From Anas platyrhynchos (lineage: Eukaryota > Chordata > Aves > Anseriformes > Anatidae): a DNA stretch of 64,000 bases. Positions 32,901 to 44,400 of this stretch are shown here, one piece after another. The stretch spans positions 37,266,001-37,330,000 of the forward strand of contig NC_092594.1 in the NCBI RefSeq assembly GCF_047663525.1, written 5' to 3'. A model generated the notes under the pieces. The model made no database searches. It was not told where the DNA came from and was given only the letters and a program-made list of their open reading frames with translations. A program made the translations under genes and the position numbers. Within the stretch, counting starts at the first letter, position 1. Each line of letters starts with the position of its first letter.

Positions 32901-35900
32901 TGCTCACTGCTGGGAGCAGCTTTGGTACTCGCCCAGCTCTGAACATGGGCAAAAGCTTATGCACGGGGGCACTTGGGCACTGCCAAGCAACCAGGAATAT
33001 TTAACCCCGAAGTAGAAACAAGGATGTTTCTTTGTGCTACATATAAGGTTTTGCTGCCGGGCTCCAGCTCTCCTGCCAGCTGCATAGGTCAGTGTCTTAA
33101 AAGTTAATCTTGTCATGGGACTTAACTCCCTCAAAACAGCAGTTAAAAAATACAAAATATCCTTCAAGAACAAGTTTTGTTTATTTTGACCCTCTTTCAT
33201 CTTTTTCCCATTAATAAGGAGTAGCAGTAGTTTAAATCTGAGTCAAGTGAGACATCGAGTAGTGGCCAAACACAGAAGGCAGCAGTGGGATGCCAAGAGC
33301 AGAACGGAGGCGTCAGTGGTAGGAAAAGAGGGTGGGATGGGAAGGCATGGGCTGTCATCTCAGAATTTTGTTAACAATATGAGATTTTGCAAAGGGTTAT
33401 TTGATGGAGTTTGTGGAAAATATCTTTATTTTATATATATATAAAACTCTGGATTTTAGATTTCATTTACTCCACAGAAACTAACAGAAATATAATGAAT
33501 GTTTTATTCAACATCTTCTAACATAAATAATACACTAGAATCATAACAAAATATTAAGTATTCAGTTACTTCCCAGAGTCCCATCGCTTTTATTCCATGT
33601 ACTGTGAAAAGTATGAGCCCCAAAGCAGTTTGGGAGGTAAAGGTTAAATTATGGCTCTGTATTCAGCATTTAAAAACTCAAACAAACTCTCAAGCTCTGC
33701 AGTCCCTTTTACACAAAGAGCTTGTCAGCACGTGTTGCTGAGATCGGTGGGAGATCTGCACTGGCAACCCAGAGGAGACAAGCAGAAATGGCATGGGCTG
33801 AAAAGGATAAAGAAGAAGAGAATTAATCGTGGTCTATAAAACCAATATAACTCGTATTTGTTCCTTTGCATCGCAGTACCACCCCAAAACAGAGGCCAAC
33901 TGTTAACAGAGGCAAAGCCAACTTCATCTTTTGCAGGCTGACAAATGGTCATGTAAGTTACCAAATAACCCTAGACCTCAGGATTAAACTTCTCCAATTG
34001 TTTTCACATGATGCAACTTTAAATCTCTCTTTTGAACAGTATTAAATTTCCTTTCATTCCCATAAACTTCAGAAAAAGTTGACTGCTCTCACATTTCAGA
34101 CTTGACCCAGCTAACTTGCACTTTTCCCCTCTGCTAGTCTGGAGAACAGAATAATGAAATTCAGACAACAGTGACCAAATGTTGCTCCATAGAACTTGCC
34201 TTTTACAAAACAGATGAATACTCCTGGGCTCCAAAACACTGCAGGGAACAAAACTTTCAAACCTTATGGAAATAAAATGGTAAGCCTATGCAGTGACTTC
34301 ATCTCCTTTATCAGATCAGAGACATTTTCACTGGAATTGAAATGGATTTAAAAAACAAAAAAAGCAAAAAACCTCTAAGTAGAGAAAAAGAATTAAAAAA
34401 TCCCACTGAAGCCATTATTGAAATGGTGCTTTATTTCAAAAAACACACCCACACGAGTGAAAGCTAAATTTCAGAGAGGAGAAAAGCTGCATCATCCCCA
34501 TAATTTACGGACTTTGTGTTACAGATAGAGTTGTGCTATTATAAGAGCCAGGAAAATAAATATTTTAGCTTTCATTTTTTTTTGCGATTAAAAAAAGATA
34601 AGCAAATACACTGTGTATTCTGATCCTGACAAAGGGCTGTAGAAAATGACCACAGATATGTGGCTGCTGCAAGGGCTGGAATTTCTCCCTCGAGGTGCAG
34701 AGCACTCTCGGATCTCATGGAAATCCGAACAAGTCAGTCCACCCAGCATCTTGCCAGATGAGGCCCTGTATTTATATAACAAGAAATACCCACTGTGCTG
34801 CAGATTTGCTGCTGGTGTGAGTGGAATTGCATTCACTTAAGCCCATTGCAAATTTAGCCACTAGAGTCAAAATAAAAGGAGCCAAAATATATAAATCCAG
34901 CAGACAAAGTTTATGGGGGAACTAAACCAAACATTCAACATCAAGATTTAGTGCAGCCAAATTGTTATAACTAAACGGGGTACCTTACATCATTTTGTGT
35001 CCTAGGGGCATAGTCTCCATTTTAGTGGCGTGCTAAACTCACGCTGATATCAATAAAAGTTTTACATGCAAAATGAGTGGAAAATACGAGATGTTAGATA
35101 GTACGATACAAGTCTATAAACCCGATACCTAAAACCTGTTATCATGGTTTTGGCAACCCCCCACTAACTTCCATGCAAATTCCACTGATGGATCTCTCGT
35201 TGAGTTTGTCTTAATTGAAAGTCTTAAAGGTGAATTGAAATGCTGTTGGAATAAAAACCTGTTTAAGATGCCAAATCCCTAACAAAATCCCTGTGTAGAC
35301 TTACAAGTAAATAACTTGTAAAGGCAAATGTACAGGCCTTCTCATTAACCTGTCAAACCGTGAATTCTGGAATCTATTTTTTCTCCTGCAAAATTTGTGA
35401 CATTCTTCTTCATTTAATGACTGAAGTGTTTTACTGCCTTGCAGGCCTGGCAACAAAGATGATACTGTTTAGGAAGGCGGTGAAATCTCCCTTGTTCATG
35501 CTGATGACTGTGGGACCACGTACTGATGAATTTATGCTGAGAACTGGGAGGTAAAGACCAGATGCCACGGCCCTTTCCTGGCAGGACTGCTTACTGCACA
35601 TTGGGCTGGGGCTACCTGCAAAGTTGTCTAATACGGTGTGAAGTCCTGGATCGAGGCAGCAGAGTGTAACAGTAGTTTAGTTTTCCAGACTATTGCTTTA
35701 ATGACCTCCTCCCTGAATTAGATTTTCGAGGGTTGGGTTAAGTGATCCCTGTTGCAGAAAAGCAAACAAACTCTATAAGAGAAATTGTGGCCCCTTTGAA
35801 GTTAACAAGGAGTTTCACCTGAAATTACCTGAAATATTTTGCAGAGTACAACCCCGTCACGCCTGAACCAAGCTGTAAATTCATTACCTTCTTTTCAAGA

Positions 35901-37211
35901 CTCATTTCTGGGGATAATGAGTAAGTCAGAGATAAAACAATTGTAACTCTTTCCTCCCGAAAGATCACTACAAAGCCCAGCATCTGAAATGTAAATCACC
36001 AGCCTGTGTGAGTATTTGGAAGCATCGCTGTAGCACGCTTCTCCTGTTGCCTGTCCTGCTCTGTACCTTGTCTGGTTGTTAAATTAAAGCTTTGAAAGTG
36101 CCCAGCACAATGGATACAGCACCTAATGAAATGCTGATGTGCCAGCACACAGTTATGAAAATTAAATAAAAACAACAACAAAAATAATGCATAATAAGCG
36201 TGCCGATATTTGCGTATGTTATTAAGTAGTTGTTAGAGTTTGTGTCCCATTCTATCACCCTCATTTTTCCAGAAGGGTAACATTACATGTTATGGAGCTA
36301 TGTAATTCAAGGATATAAAGAACAGAGTCCTTCTGCTATATATATAAAATTCCAGTGTAGTACACATATGAAAGGGAAAGAATTGTGGTCTATTTCAAGG
36401 CTTTTCCTTTTATCTTTTCCATAGCCTCCTGCCAATTTTCAAAGTACTCCCAGATCACAGAACTGAAGTAGATTATCTGAACAAGATCGTACTGAACCTC
36501 CTGATACTCCCTGCTATCATTCCCTAGGGCTACAACCTGTCCTCTGACCCCTGACAGTGCTCTCTCCCACTGTTCCCTACAGCTACCCACGCCTTTGCTT
36601 TCCTCTCACGGCAAAGGTTTCAGGCTGAGAAGGGGACAGAGCTGTTGCACGGACTGGCATGAACACCCCCACTCACTGGCATAACCTGTCAGCCTCAAAA
36701 TAACCCGAGGCCCCGGAGGGGCTGCGTATCCCACCTCCTACGGACACCCCGGAGCTACTCCGTGGTCTCTGCAGCTGACCTGCCGGGCTCGGGCAGTGCA
36801 AGGCATGCCAGGAAACGTCCTGACAAGGACCAGTGCTGGGTTTATCTCTTAACTGAGACAACACATCAAGAGCAATCCATTACCTCCTTGCTCTTGGTGT
36901 CTTTTCTTACCCCTGCTGCAAACACAATTACTGAAAGCAGGCTTAATTGCTTAATAGCGTTCTGCCATGATCACCAGGTTTATCAACTGTTTTCGCATGT
37001 AATTATGAACAAAAGGACAAGCTTTTGCTACGTGACCATATAAAGCAATACTTTTTATTTGCATGTTGGCCAAACTGTCTGTATCAGGCTTTTTACAAGG
37101 CATCTGAAATGCTGGAAAAAGTGGCATAACAAGAGATATGTCTTTCTTGTACATGCCCATTCTCTAGACAGTAATTAATTTTCTTTTGTTTCTCTTTCTG
37201 TTTTTCTTTCC

Positions 37212-37237
<26 letters not shown>
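37212..37237. repeat. Poly(T) tract, 26 bases
   Basis: A run of T inside a longer T/C-rich stretch beginning near 37180. The T/C-rich lead-in suggests simple-repeat growth and not a retroposon tail. Confidence 0.9.
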
Positions 37238-37243
<6 letters not shown>

Positions 37244-40200
37244 AATAAAATTTACATTCACTCTTCTATTCAGTTTAAAGAAATGTATCATTATTTGTTC
37301 TGCATTTGCTCCTGAAAACACAGCTAGAAAATGAAGGATACATTGAGACAACGTCATCGCGTGTAAGACAGAATTCCTACCCCAAAGAATTGTTAGTGTA
37401 AGCCAAGATATATGTAAATCTCTACTCTTCAAAAACTATCACCAGTTGTTGTTTCCTACATTGTGTCAGCATTTAAAAATCAACAGTGAAATCAGATTTA
37501 AATGCAGACTTTCCATGGGTGCACAGATTCTAGGAATACATGTGAGGGCCTAGCCCTATCTTCAGCTTCCACTCCGGAAGCCTTACCATGGTCTAATTCT
37601 AGTTGAATTTCGAATGGGCAAAGGGTGGTTGTTATAGCCTTGGTAGCTGAAATTAAAAAGATCTGGAATAGATTAATAGGAGTGTTAGTGAGAGATGGAA
37701 AGGAAAACAAGAGCTCTCTTTTAATGTGACATGATACTTAAGAACACACATTGTCAGTAAGTACAAATGTGCAATGTTTCTCTTCTACTTTGCTGTACTT
37801 CTAACACTGTTCTCTTACAATATTTTGCTTATCATCCTCTTGTTAGGTTTATTGTACTTACAAATCATTCCCAGACAGTCTGCTTCTTAGATATCTTTTC
37901 ATTAAAAAAAAAAAAAAAGAATAAAAAAAAATTGCATGTAATACATTTTCCCTGCGGGAACTAATTCCAGAAAGATATTGACTACAAGCCTTTTGTTGTT
38001 TTAAAATATGTAGACATGCATCAAACAATTGTTTCTTCTCCCCAGAGCTACCTTCTGAAGTTTTATCTGAGCATCGTATCTCCCAAGCATTCTGCAAACC
38101 ACGTAGGAGAAACTGTCTCTAGTTTGTCCGCCCAGCTCAGTGCTTATCGTTAACTTGGCTACTTTTTGCCATCAGATCCTTATGAATACTCTGTGTTATT
38201 CATTTTGTAGTGTTTAGGATCGTGTCCACCCTAGTTCCTTTGTTTAATATATTTTTAGTTCTTCCACTGTGGTATGACAGACTGCAGTTTGTTAAAGCAA
38301 AAGTTGGGGGAATATTTGTATTGATTTCAAAATGCTGCAGATTAAGAGCAGATGTACGATGTATTCCCAAAACGTATGTTTTAGCTTTCGTTTATGTGCT
38401 GCGCTGAACAGTCTTCAAGCCAGGAAGTGATTTATATTTGCTAATTGCATACACTTTGGTAGATTTGCAGCTAAAAATAAGTGGTTTGTTTTTTAATTAT
38501 AAATGATTTATCCTTTCACACTGTGTGTATCTAACATTTAGAAACTAACCAAAGACTCGGGGAATTTACATTTAGTTTCCTGATCTGCCACAGACATCTT
38601 TTGTATTCATAGGCACACTCAGTGGGTTATCCCTTGGCCCAACTCGTAGGTGTCTGGACCTCACAGCCATCTTGCTTCATTAAACAACAAACAAGGAGAG
38701 TAAGAAACAATCCTGTGTAACAGCTAAATGAATCTAACAGCAGGCTGCTGCCAAAAGCAGCGGTTCCACCCCTGAACGAGGGTCCCACTCGCCTTTGCTG
38801 GACCTAACACCCCTGCAGCTGTGGGGGCAGTGACCCAGCTGGCTGATCTGGAGGAACTTTGCTCTTTTTTGTCTCATCAGAGGGTGTTTTCCATGTGACC
38901 AGTGGCTGAATGGACTTGTCATGATGAACATATGAGAAGCAAAAGAGGTTTTTATGGTGGGCAGCTTGCTGTTAGATCAGCTTAGAAGTAACTTGAAATG
39001 TCACCCTAGAGGGCCAGTGCAAGCGAGTCTGGGCTGGTGTTGCAGAAATCCTATCCCAGCTGTACGGGCTGACCTTCTCACTGGCATTAACTCTAATATT
39101 CCTGTAACTATAAGTGTCAGGGTCCTGAGAGCACTCATAGGTCTTAAGGGCCCTGAGGCCTCTACCCACACCCCCATTGCCCACAGACTCTGTTTAAGCC
39201 CAGCTCTGAGCCCCCAGCCCCTATTTGAGCTATGCTGTAGGTGTACCTGTCTGTGATGTTACCTCAGCTGTGCCTGGTCAGGTATCCTGTGGGTTTCTGG
39301 ACTGACTTCCCTGCTTGATCTGGGACCTCTCTTATTGCTATGGGCCTGTCTGACTTGATGACTATCACCGGACCTGACCAGACAAAAAGGTGGCTCAAGG
39401 ATTTAAAATGAGAGAAACATCTTTATTCTGAAGAGAGAACTGTCAGCTTAGCTCTTGAACCACCTCAGCTCCTGGCTCTTTGTTTCAGAAAGCACGTACA
39501 GGACTAGGAAGACCATGTAGCTGCCTAGGGAAGCTGACAGTGTGGGTCTTGAAACTCTGTTAGCATCTGACAAGAAACGTAAGATTCATTTGGCAGAAAA
39601 TGAACCTGGGAGGTTTGGGGGAATGCAGGAAGCAAGGAGGAAACTCCTTTAATCTTGTCTTTCGGTCCATTCCGCAAATGAACTTCGTATTAAGCAGTTA
39701 CTGACTTTTGAAATCCTAAACCTAATGTAAGCATCCTAGGAATGTGATTGTTCTCCTGAACGGAAAGTGGTTGTCATTCCCCGTAGCTTTGACCAACGTT
39801 GGCAGCGTCCCTCAACCCCAGCAAAAGAGCGCTACCCGCTACTGACTGCAGGTACGGCTGTGGTACAAAGTATGGTGAACTGCAGAGAATGGAGAAAAGG
39901 TGGAACAGAGCAGAATTAAAATGCTCCTTTCAGCAGACAGATGACTTTTTCAGGTACGTTTTTAAATAAAAGCTCTCCAGGAGAGAATTAGTATGTTACA
40001 CGTTGATTTCTCTATGGCAGATGAGGGCTGAAAGGGATTCCTAAGATGCCATCTGGATATCAGAGGTCCTGACTGACAGAAGGACAGGCACAGTAAATTT
40101 GAAACATTGTGAGGGAAAAATTGAAAGTTCTCAAGGTGTGTATGAAGAAAAGCTTCCCTGCACTCTAAGCGCTTGGTTTCTTTGCTTTGTTTGAGTGGAA

Positions 40201-40349
40201 AATGGTCTTAAATGTAGACTAGTGCATTCATAGAGCGGAGCAGGATAAATTTAACATAAAACTGACCAGCTGCACCCCGAGTGGTGCTGTTAGCAAGGCC
40301 AGAAGGCAGCTGGCATCAACTCCGTGCCTCCACCATGGCTCAGATGTGC

Positions 40350-41260
40350 ACGGGTGGATCCCACCACCACCCAGCCCCGTGTGGCTGAGCCCTCTGCGAG
40401 GCTTTGGTGCCCGGGACTGGGTTAAGTGGCAGCTTCACACCTCGAGGAGGGGATTTCACCACCTCCACGCCTTGCCACAAAAAAGAAAACCAAAAAAACG
40501 AAACCCTCTGAGGGCAGCCCAAGGGCTGAGAGGGGGCAAAATGGCGGCGAGGCGAGCGCCCCCCTGGGGCTGCCGGGCGGGCCGGGATGGGTCGGGAGGA
40601 ACCGGGAGGAACCGGGAGGGACCCGGAGGGCCGGCAGGGGGCGCTGCCCGGCCGGGCTGCGCCGGGACCGGGGAGGGGTGGCCGGGGGGGGCCCGGCCGG
40701 GGCTGGGCAGGGCTGGGCTCGGCGCGGAGCTGGCGGAAAGTGACAAGTGAGGGGCTGAGGCTTCCCCGCCCGCCGGCAGAGCGCAGCCCCGAGGGCGCGG
40801 CGCCGCGGGACGGCTCGGCGGAGGAGCGGAGCGAAGCGGAGGAGAAGAAGGAGAAGGAAAAAGGAGGAGGAGGAGGAGGAGGAGAGGCGGCCCCGGGACG
40901 CCGGCGCTGCGCGGTGGATGTGGGAGTAGCGCGGCGCCGGCTCAGGAATGCAGCAGCCGCCCCGGCCGGGCGGCGGGGACGGGAGCCTCTTGCTGCTCCC
41001 GCTGCTCCTGCTGCTGCGGGCGGGGAGCCGGGCCGAGCTGCCGGATGCCACGCAAGGTAAGGGGAGCCCCGAGAGGAGCCCGGGGACTCCCGAGCCTTCT
41101 TCCCTTCCCTTCTTTTCCCTCAGAGGTTGGTGCCCGAGCCCTGCCCGGCGGCTTTGGGGCAGGCTCCCGAGGGCCGGGCCGAGGCAGCGGCTCGGGGAGA
41201 CCCGCGGTGGGGACACCCCTCGGTGGGGGCACGGCTCGCGGCGGGGATTTGCCTCTTTTT
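40350..41260 (+). promoter_or_regulatory. ROR1: CpG island: ROR1 promoter, 5'UTR and first exon
   Basis: A dense G+C- and CpG-rich block that stands out from the AT-rich surroundings. CAAAATGGCGGC at 40537-40548 matches the YY1 motif that often sits just downstream of transcription starts. Tandem CCGGGAGGAA units (about 40595-40620) and a GGA-rich run (about 40840-40892) follow within the presumed 5'UTR. No TATA box is evident. The start site is inferred to be near 40.5 kb. Confidence 0.7.
40948..41056 (+). CDS. ROR1: ROR1 first coding exon (signal peptide)
   Basis: ROR1 is a single-pass receptor with Ig, Frizzled and kringle domains and a pseudokinase, and it acts as a Wnt5a receptor or co-receptor. 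This exon begins MQQPPRPGGGDG, then a leucine core LLLLPLLLLLRAG, then SRAELPDATQ, and ends after the first base of codon 37 at a strong gtaagg donor. The hydrophobic core and small residues near position 29 form a classic secretory signal peptide with predicted cleavage after GSRA. The identification rests on synteny (next gene after PGM1 on the same strand), the CpG island and the signal-peptide-only exon. The peptide itself has little identity with human ROR1, as expected for this part. The remaining exons lie beyond the window. Confidence 0.72.
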
Positions 41261-41448
41261 TTCCAAGCGTTTCATTTTAAACAGCGACCTCAGAGCTCCA
41301 AGAGAGCCTCTTCGGCTTAGCTTTAACCAGGAATATTTATTTGCAGCCCCGTCTGTTTCGGCAGGGGCTCGCTTCCAGCCGTTCACACGTGAGACGCGTT
41401 TAACCCGCAGCGCAGCGCCTGCATAAAGGGAGCTGGGTCGCTTTCGGG

Positions 41449-41449
41449 A

Positions 41450-41476
<27 letters not shown>
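41449..41476. repeat. Poly(A) tract, 28 bases
   Basis: A run of A in ROR1 intron 1, about 390 nt past the exon 1 donor. The sequence to its left shows no recognisable retrocopy. Confidence 0.9.
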
Positions 41477-41480
<4 letters not shown>

Positions 41481-44400
41481 TTATTTCTTAGGCCAAGTGA
41501 GTAAAAAGCGAGTGGTGATTTTGGACGGCTGCATGTGAATTTCAGTGAGAGGTGGAGGTTCGCAGGCTCCTCGGAGGTCTTTTATAAATCACTTCTGCAA
41601 AGTCTTGCTCGGTGCTGTGACCGCATTTTGTATCTACACAATAAAAAACTGAATGCTAAGGAGGTATGAAGCTGATGAGTTCAGATACTTAGGGGTTCAG
41701 AAGTGAAGAAGCTGTGGTTTCAGACCCCGGAAGCCAAAGTACAGATGCTGTAGGAGAGCTGCCAGCAAAAAGCCAGCTGCAGCGCACAGATCCAGCACCC
41801 CTGCACATCCCTGCGTGGCTTTCTTTGGAGCGTCCCTGCTGATGCCTTTACCTGGAGCTGTGTGGTAGGTGCTGGCTGCCTCTCAATGCCTTCCAGAGAC
41901 CACAGTGAGGCTGGGCTGGAGGCAGGAGGCTCCCTGTGCAGCCTCAGTGGCTGGCTGATGCTCCAGCTCAGGCCGGGAACTCTCCGTGACATCTCAGTGG
42001 GAAAAAATCCGAGTGTTGCTTCCCAGTTTCTCCAGGGAACGCTGCGAGCGTTTAACAAATAGCTGCGTTTTAAGAAGGAGGGGGAGAAGAAGCCCAGCAG
42101 ACAGCACAATATTGAACATGTAGAGGATGTGACTAAAATAAATACACTGCACATCCTTTTTTTTTTTTTTTTAAATTCTTCTTCTCGTATTTTTTCAGTG
42201 TAAGTTCAAAACTTTAGGGTTATAATACGAAATCTTATCGGCTTCTAGGAGCCCAGAGGAAAAGGAAACCCCACAAACATAAAGCAATGAAGCATGCTGG
42301 GTCCAAAACTGGACATTTTCATTTACTGTGAATTCTGCTTGGAAGTTTCTTTCATGATATGACTTCACTTTTATGTCAGCACATATGGTAATTAATGACC
42401 ACTGATATAGTTGTTAAAGTACAGCTACTTTCCACACTGAAATATTTCATATATAGTAACCCATGTCTTTGGCAAAAAAATTACAATATTGACTCATGGG
42501 CAGATCCAGTGATATTTTTGATAGACAGACATCCATCACTTACATTACAATCCTTTTTTTTCCCCAAACATATTTGAAATGTAGGTTTTCTAGAAGAATT
42601 GGGGAACCTGAGCAGCTCAAATGGTAATAAAAAAAATAGTATGAAGTGTGGTGGAAATTACTATACGATGTTTGGAGTGGCTGAGTGGATAGATTTTGCT
42701 CTACCAGGAAGCCAATCAGCCAAACAGAACCCTTCAATCCCTACCCTTCACCTTCATGTGTCTTTTTTTAAAAAAGACAGCTAAATAAGTAAAATAAATT
42801 ATTTTTTTTTTCCCGAGCGTGTCAAATAAGGACCTCAATGCAAGTCCATCTCTGGTAGTAGCCTGACTTCTCCCAGACAAGCCCCAGTGCTGATGGGCTG
42901 GGACTCCAAGATCTGTCTGACACAGCGGAAATAAATATTAAAGAGCAGATTCGGCTGTCAGCTCCCAGAGGTGCGGAGGGATGAGAGCCTCGTTGTGCTG
43001 AGCTTGGTCCAAACACCTGCGGAGACGGGGCTGGCACTCCAGAGGGCCCTGCCTTGATGCTGGGAGCCAGCAAACATATGCAGATGTGCTTGGACATCCT
43101 CCTGTGAGCAGGCTGATGCGGCTCGGTAGGACCAGTCAGATGTGTGTCTGCTCCTAGGGCAGGAAGCTGAGCAGCTATTGTCACATTTTTTTCGGGGAGG
43201 ATTCTTATGAAATCACCTATTTAGCTGAGATGTTGTCAAGTGACCAAAGCTGCTTTGCTGCGTTGCCTTCCAAAAGCTCTTTTTTTTTTTCCCTTTTCAC
43301 TTTTCCCCTATCATCCCCTGCTTCCTTTTTGTCGGTGACCTTTCCTTGCGGAGAGCACAGCAAAACAAAAAGCACATTTTCTTTGTGCGCTTGTGCCGTC
43401 TTTAATGCGTGCTCTTCCCAAGGGTGCTGGCAGGCTGGGCCAGCAGCACTCTGAATAAAACCACAAAGTCGATGTGGATATAAGGAAGAGGAGCTCCAAT
43501 TTGGTGCATCTTTATTTTTTGCAGCATCTGAGATGACTTTTGGTATTACCTCTGCAGCTTTGTTATTGCTCCGCATCATGTAACGGTGCCAGGGCTCGCA
43601 ATGGGAGAAATTTGAAGAATATTAAAACATTTTTGAGTATGCAGTAAAGCATACAGATCTCTAGAGGATGTTTGAGGTTATAGGGAGGGCTGTTGATTTC
43701 CTGGAAAGTTGCCTCTGTTGGGATAAAGCTCCCCAGCTCTTGATAAGTGGCTGTAATATCTCGGTGGTTAATTGTTTCATCCTTAGGTCAGCTGGCTGCT
43801 GTTTCAGCTGCCATCCTCTTAGGAGTTTACAAACAAACAAAACGATTTCATTGCCATAAGCCTGTAAAAGGGCGAGAGAAGGCTTCGCTGTTTCATGCAG
43901 CCTGCCTGTGGGCTCACGTTTCTCCACAAAAGTTGCTCGAAGCCTCAGCGAATTGTCTTCCAGGGCATCATTTGTTTGTTTCTGTAATTAAAGCCTACTG
44001 GAGCTGCCGTGTTGATTAGGCACACAGAGGAACTTACTTAAAGTGTTGCAAATGAGATCAGGGCAGGGAAGCATTTGAAAGCTTGTGTATGGATTTTAAA
44101 TACAAATACCTAAAGCTAGGCAAAGAGGAAAAAAAAGCTTCCCTGAGGTGTGACACTAGATACCGCTCTTTGGAAACACATGCAGAAATGCAGTAGTCTT
44201 CTGAGACTTGAAAAAGCACCCCAGAGTTGAAAACCCTCTTAAAAAGCCTCTAACCAAATGCAGCTGCTTTCCACGTAGCGATTGTCTTGCAAGCCAGAAA
44301 TATCTGGAAAGCTCGCTAATACCGAATGAAAAGTGTAAACCTTCTCTTCCCCAAACCCCAGAAAAAATGTCAAGTCATGCCCTCAGTGGCAAGGTTTGTG

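Larger units (their letters stand above)
24421..40350. other. Intergenic region between PGM1 and ROR1
   Basis: About 16 kb with no gene I can support on either strand. It holds a 37-base T-run (29914-29950), a 26-base T-run (37212-37237), a short TA repeat at about 33433-33444 and a short imperfect tandem duplication of an 18-nt unit at 27883-27914. Some AT-rich, low-repeat blocks (about 29950-30330 and 31200-31960) look like candidate conserved regulatory DNA, but this needs alignment to decide. Confidence 0.6.

Noticed and set aside
36390-36590. A 66-codon minus-strand frame with protein-like composition between PGM1 and ROR1
   Set aside because: I could not link it to any family or neighbour, and there is no splice or promoter context. 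It is shorter than needed to be convincing.
38950-39420. A stretch of distinct, moderately GC-rich composition considered as a solo LTR
   Set aside because: No clear TG...CA termini, target-site duplication, primer-binding site or polypurine tract could be found.
40422-41216. A 264-codon minus-strand open frame over the ROR1 CpG island
   Set aside because: It is the antisense shadow of the CpG island and exon 1, with low-complexity Pro/Ser/Arg-rich translation.
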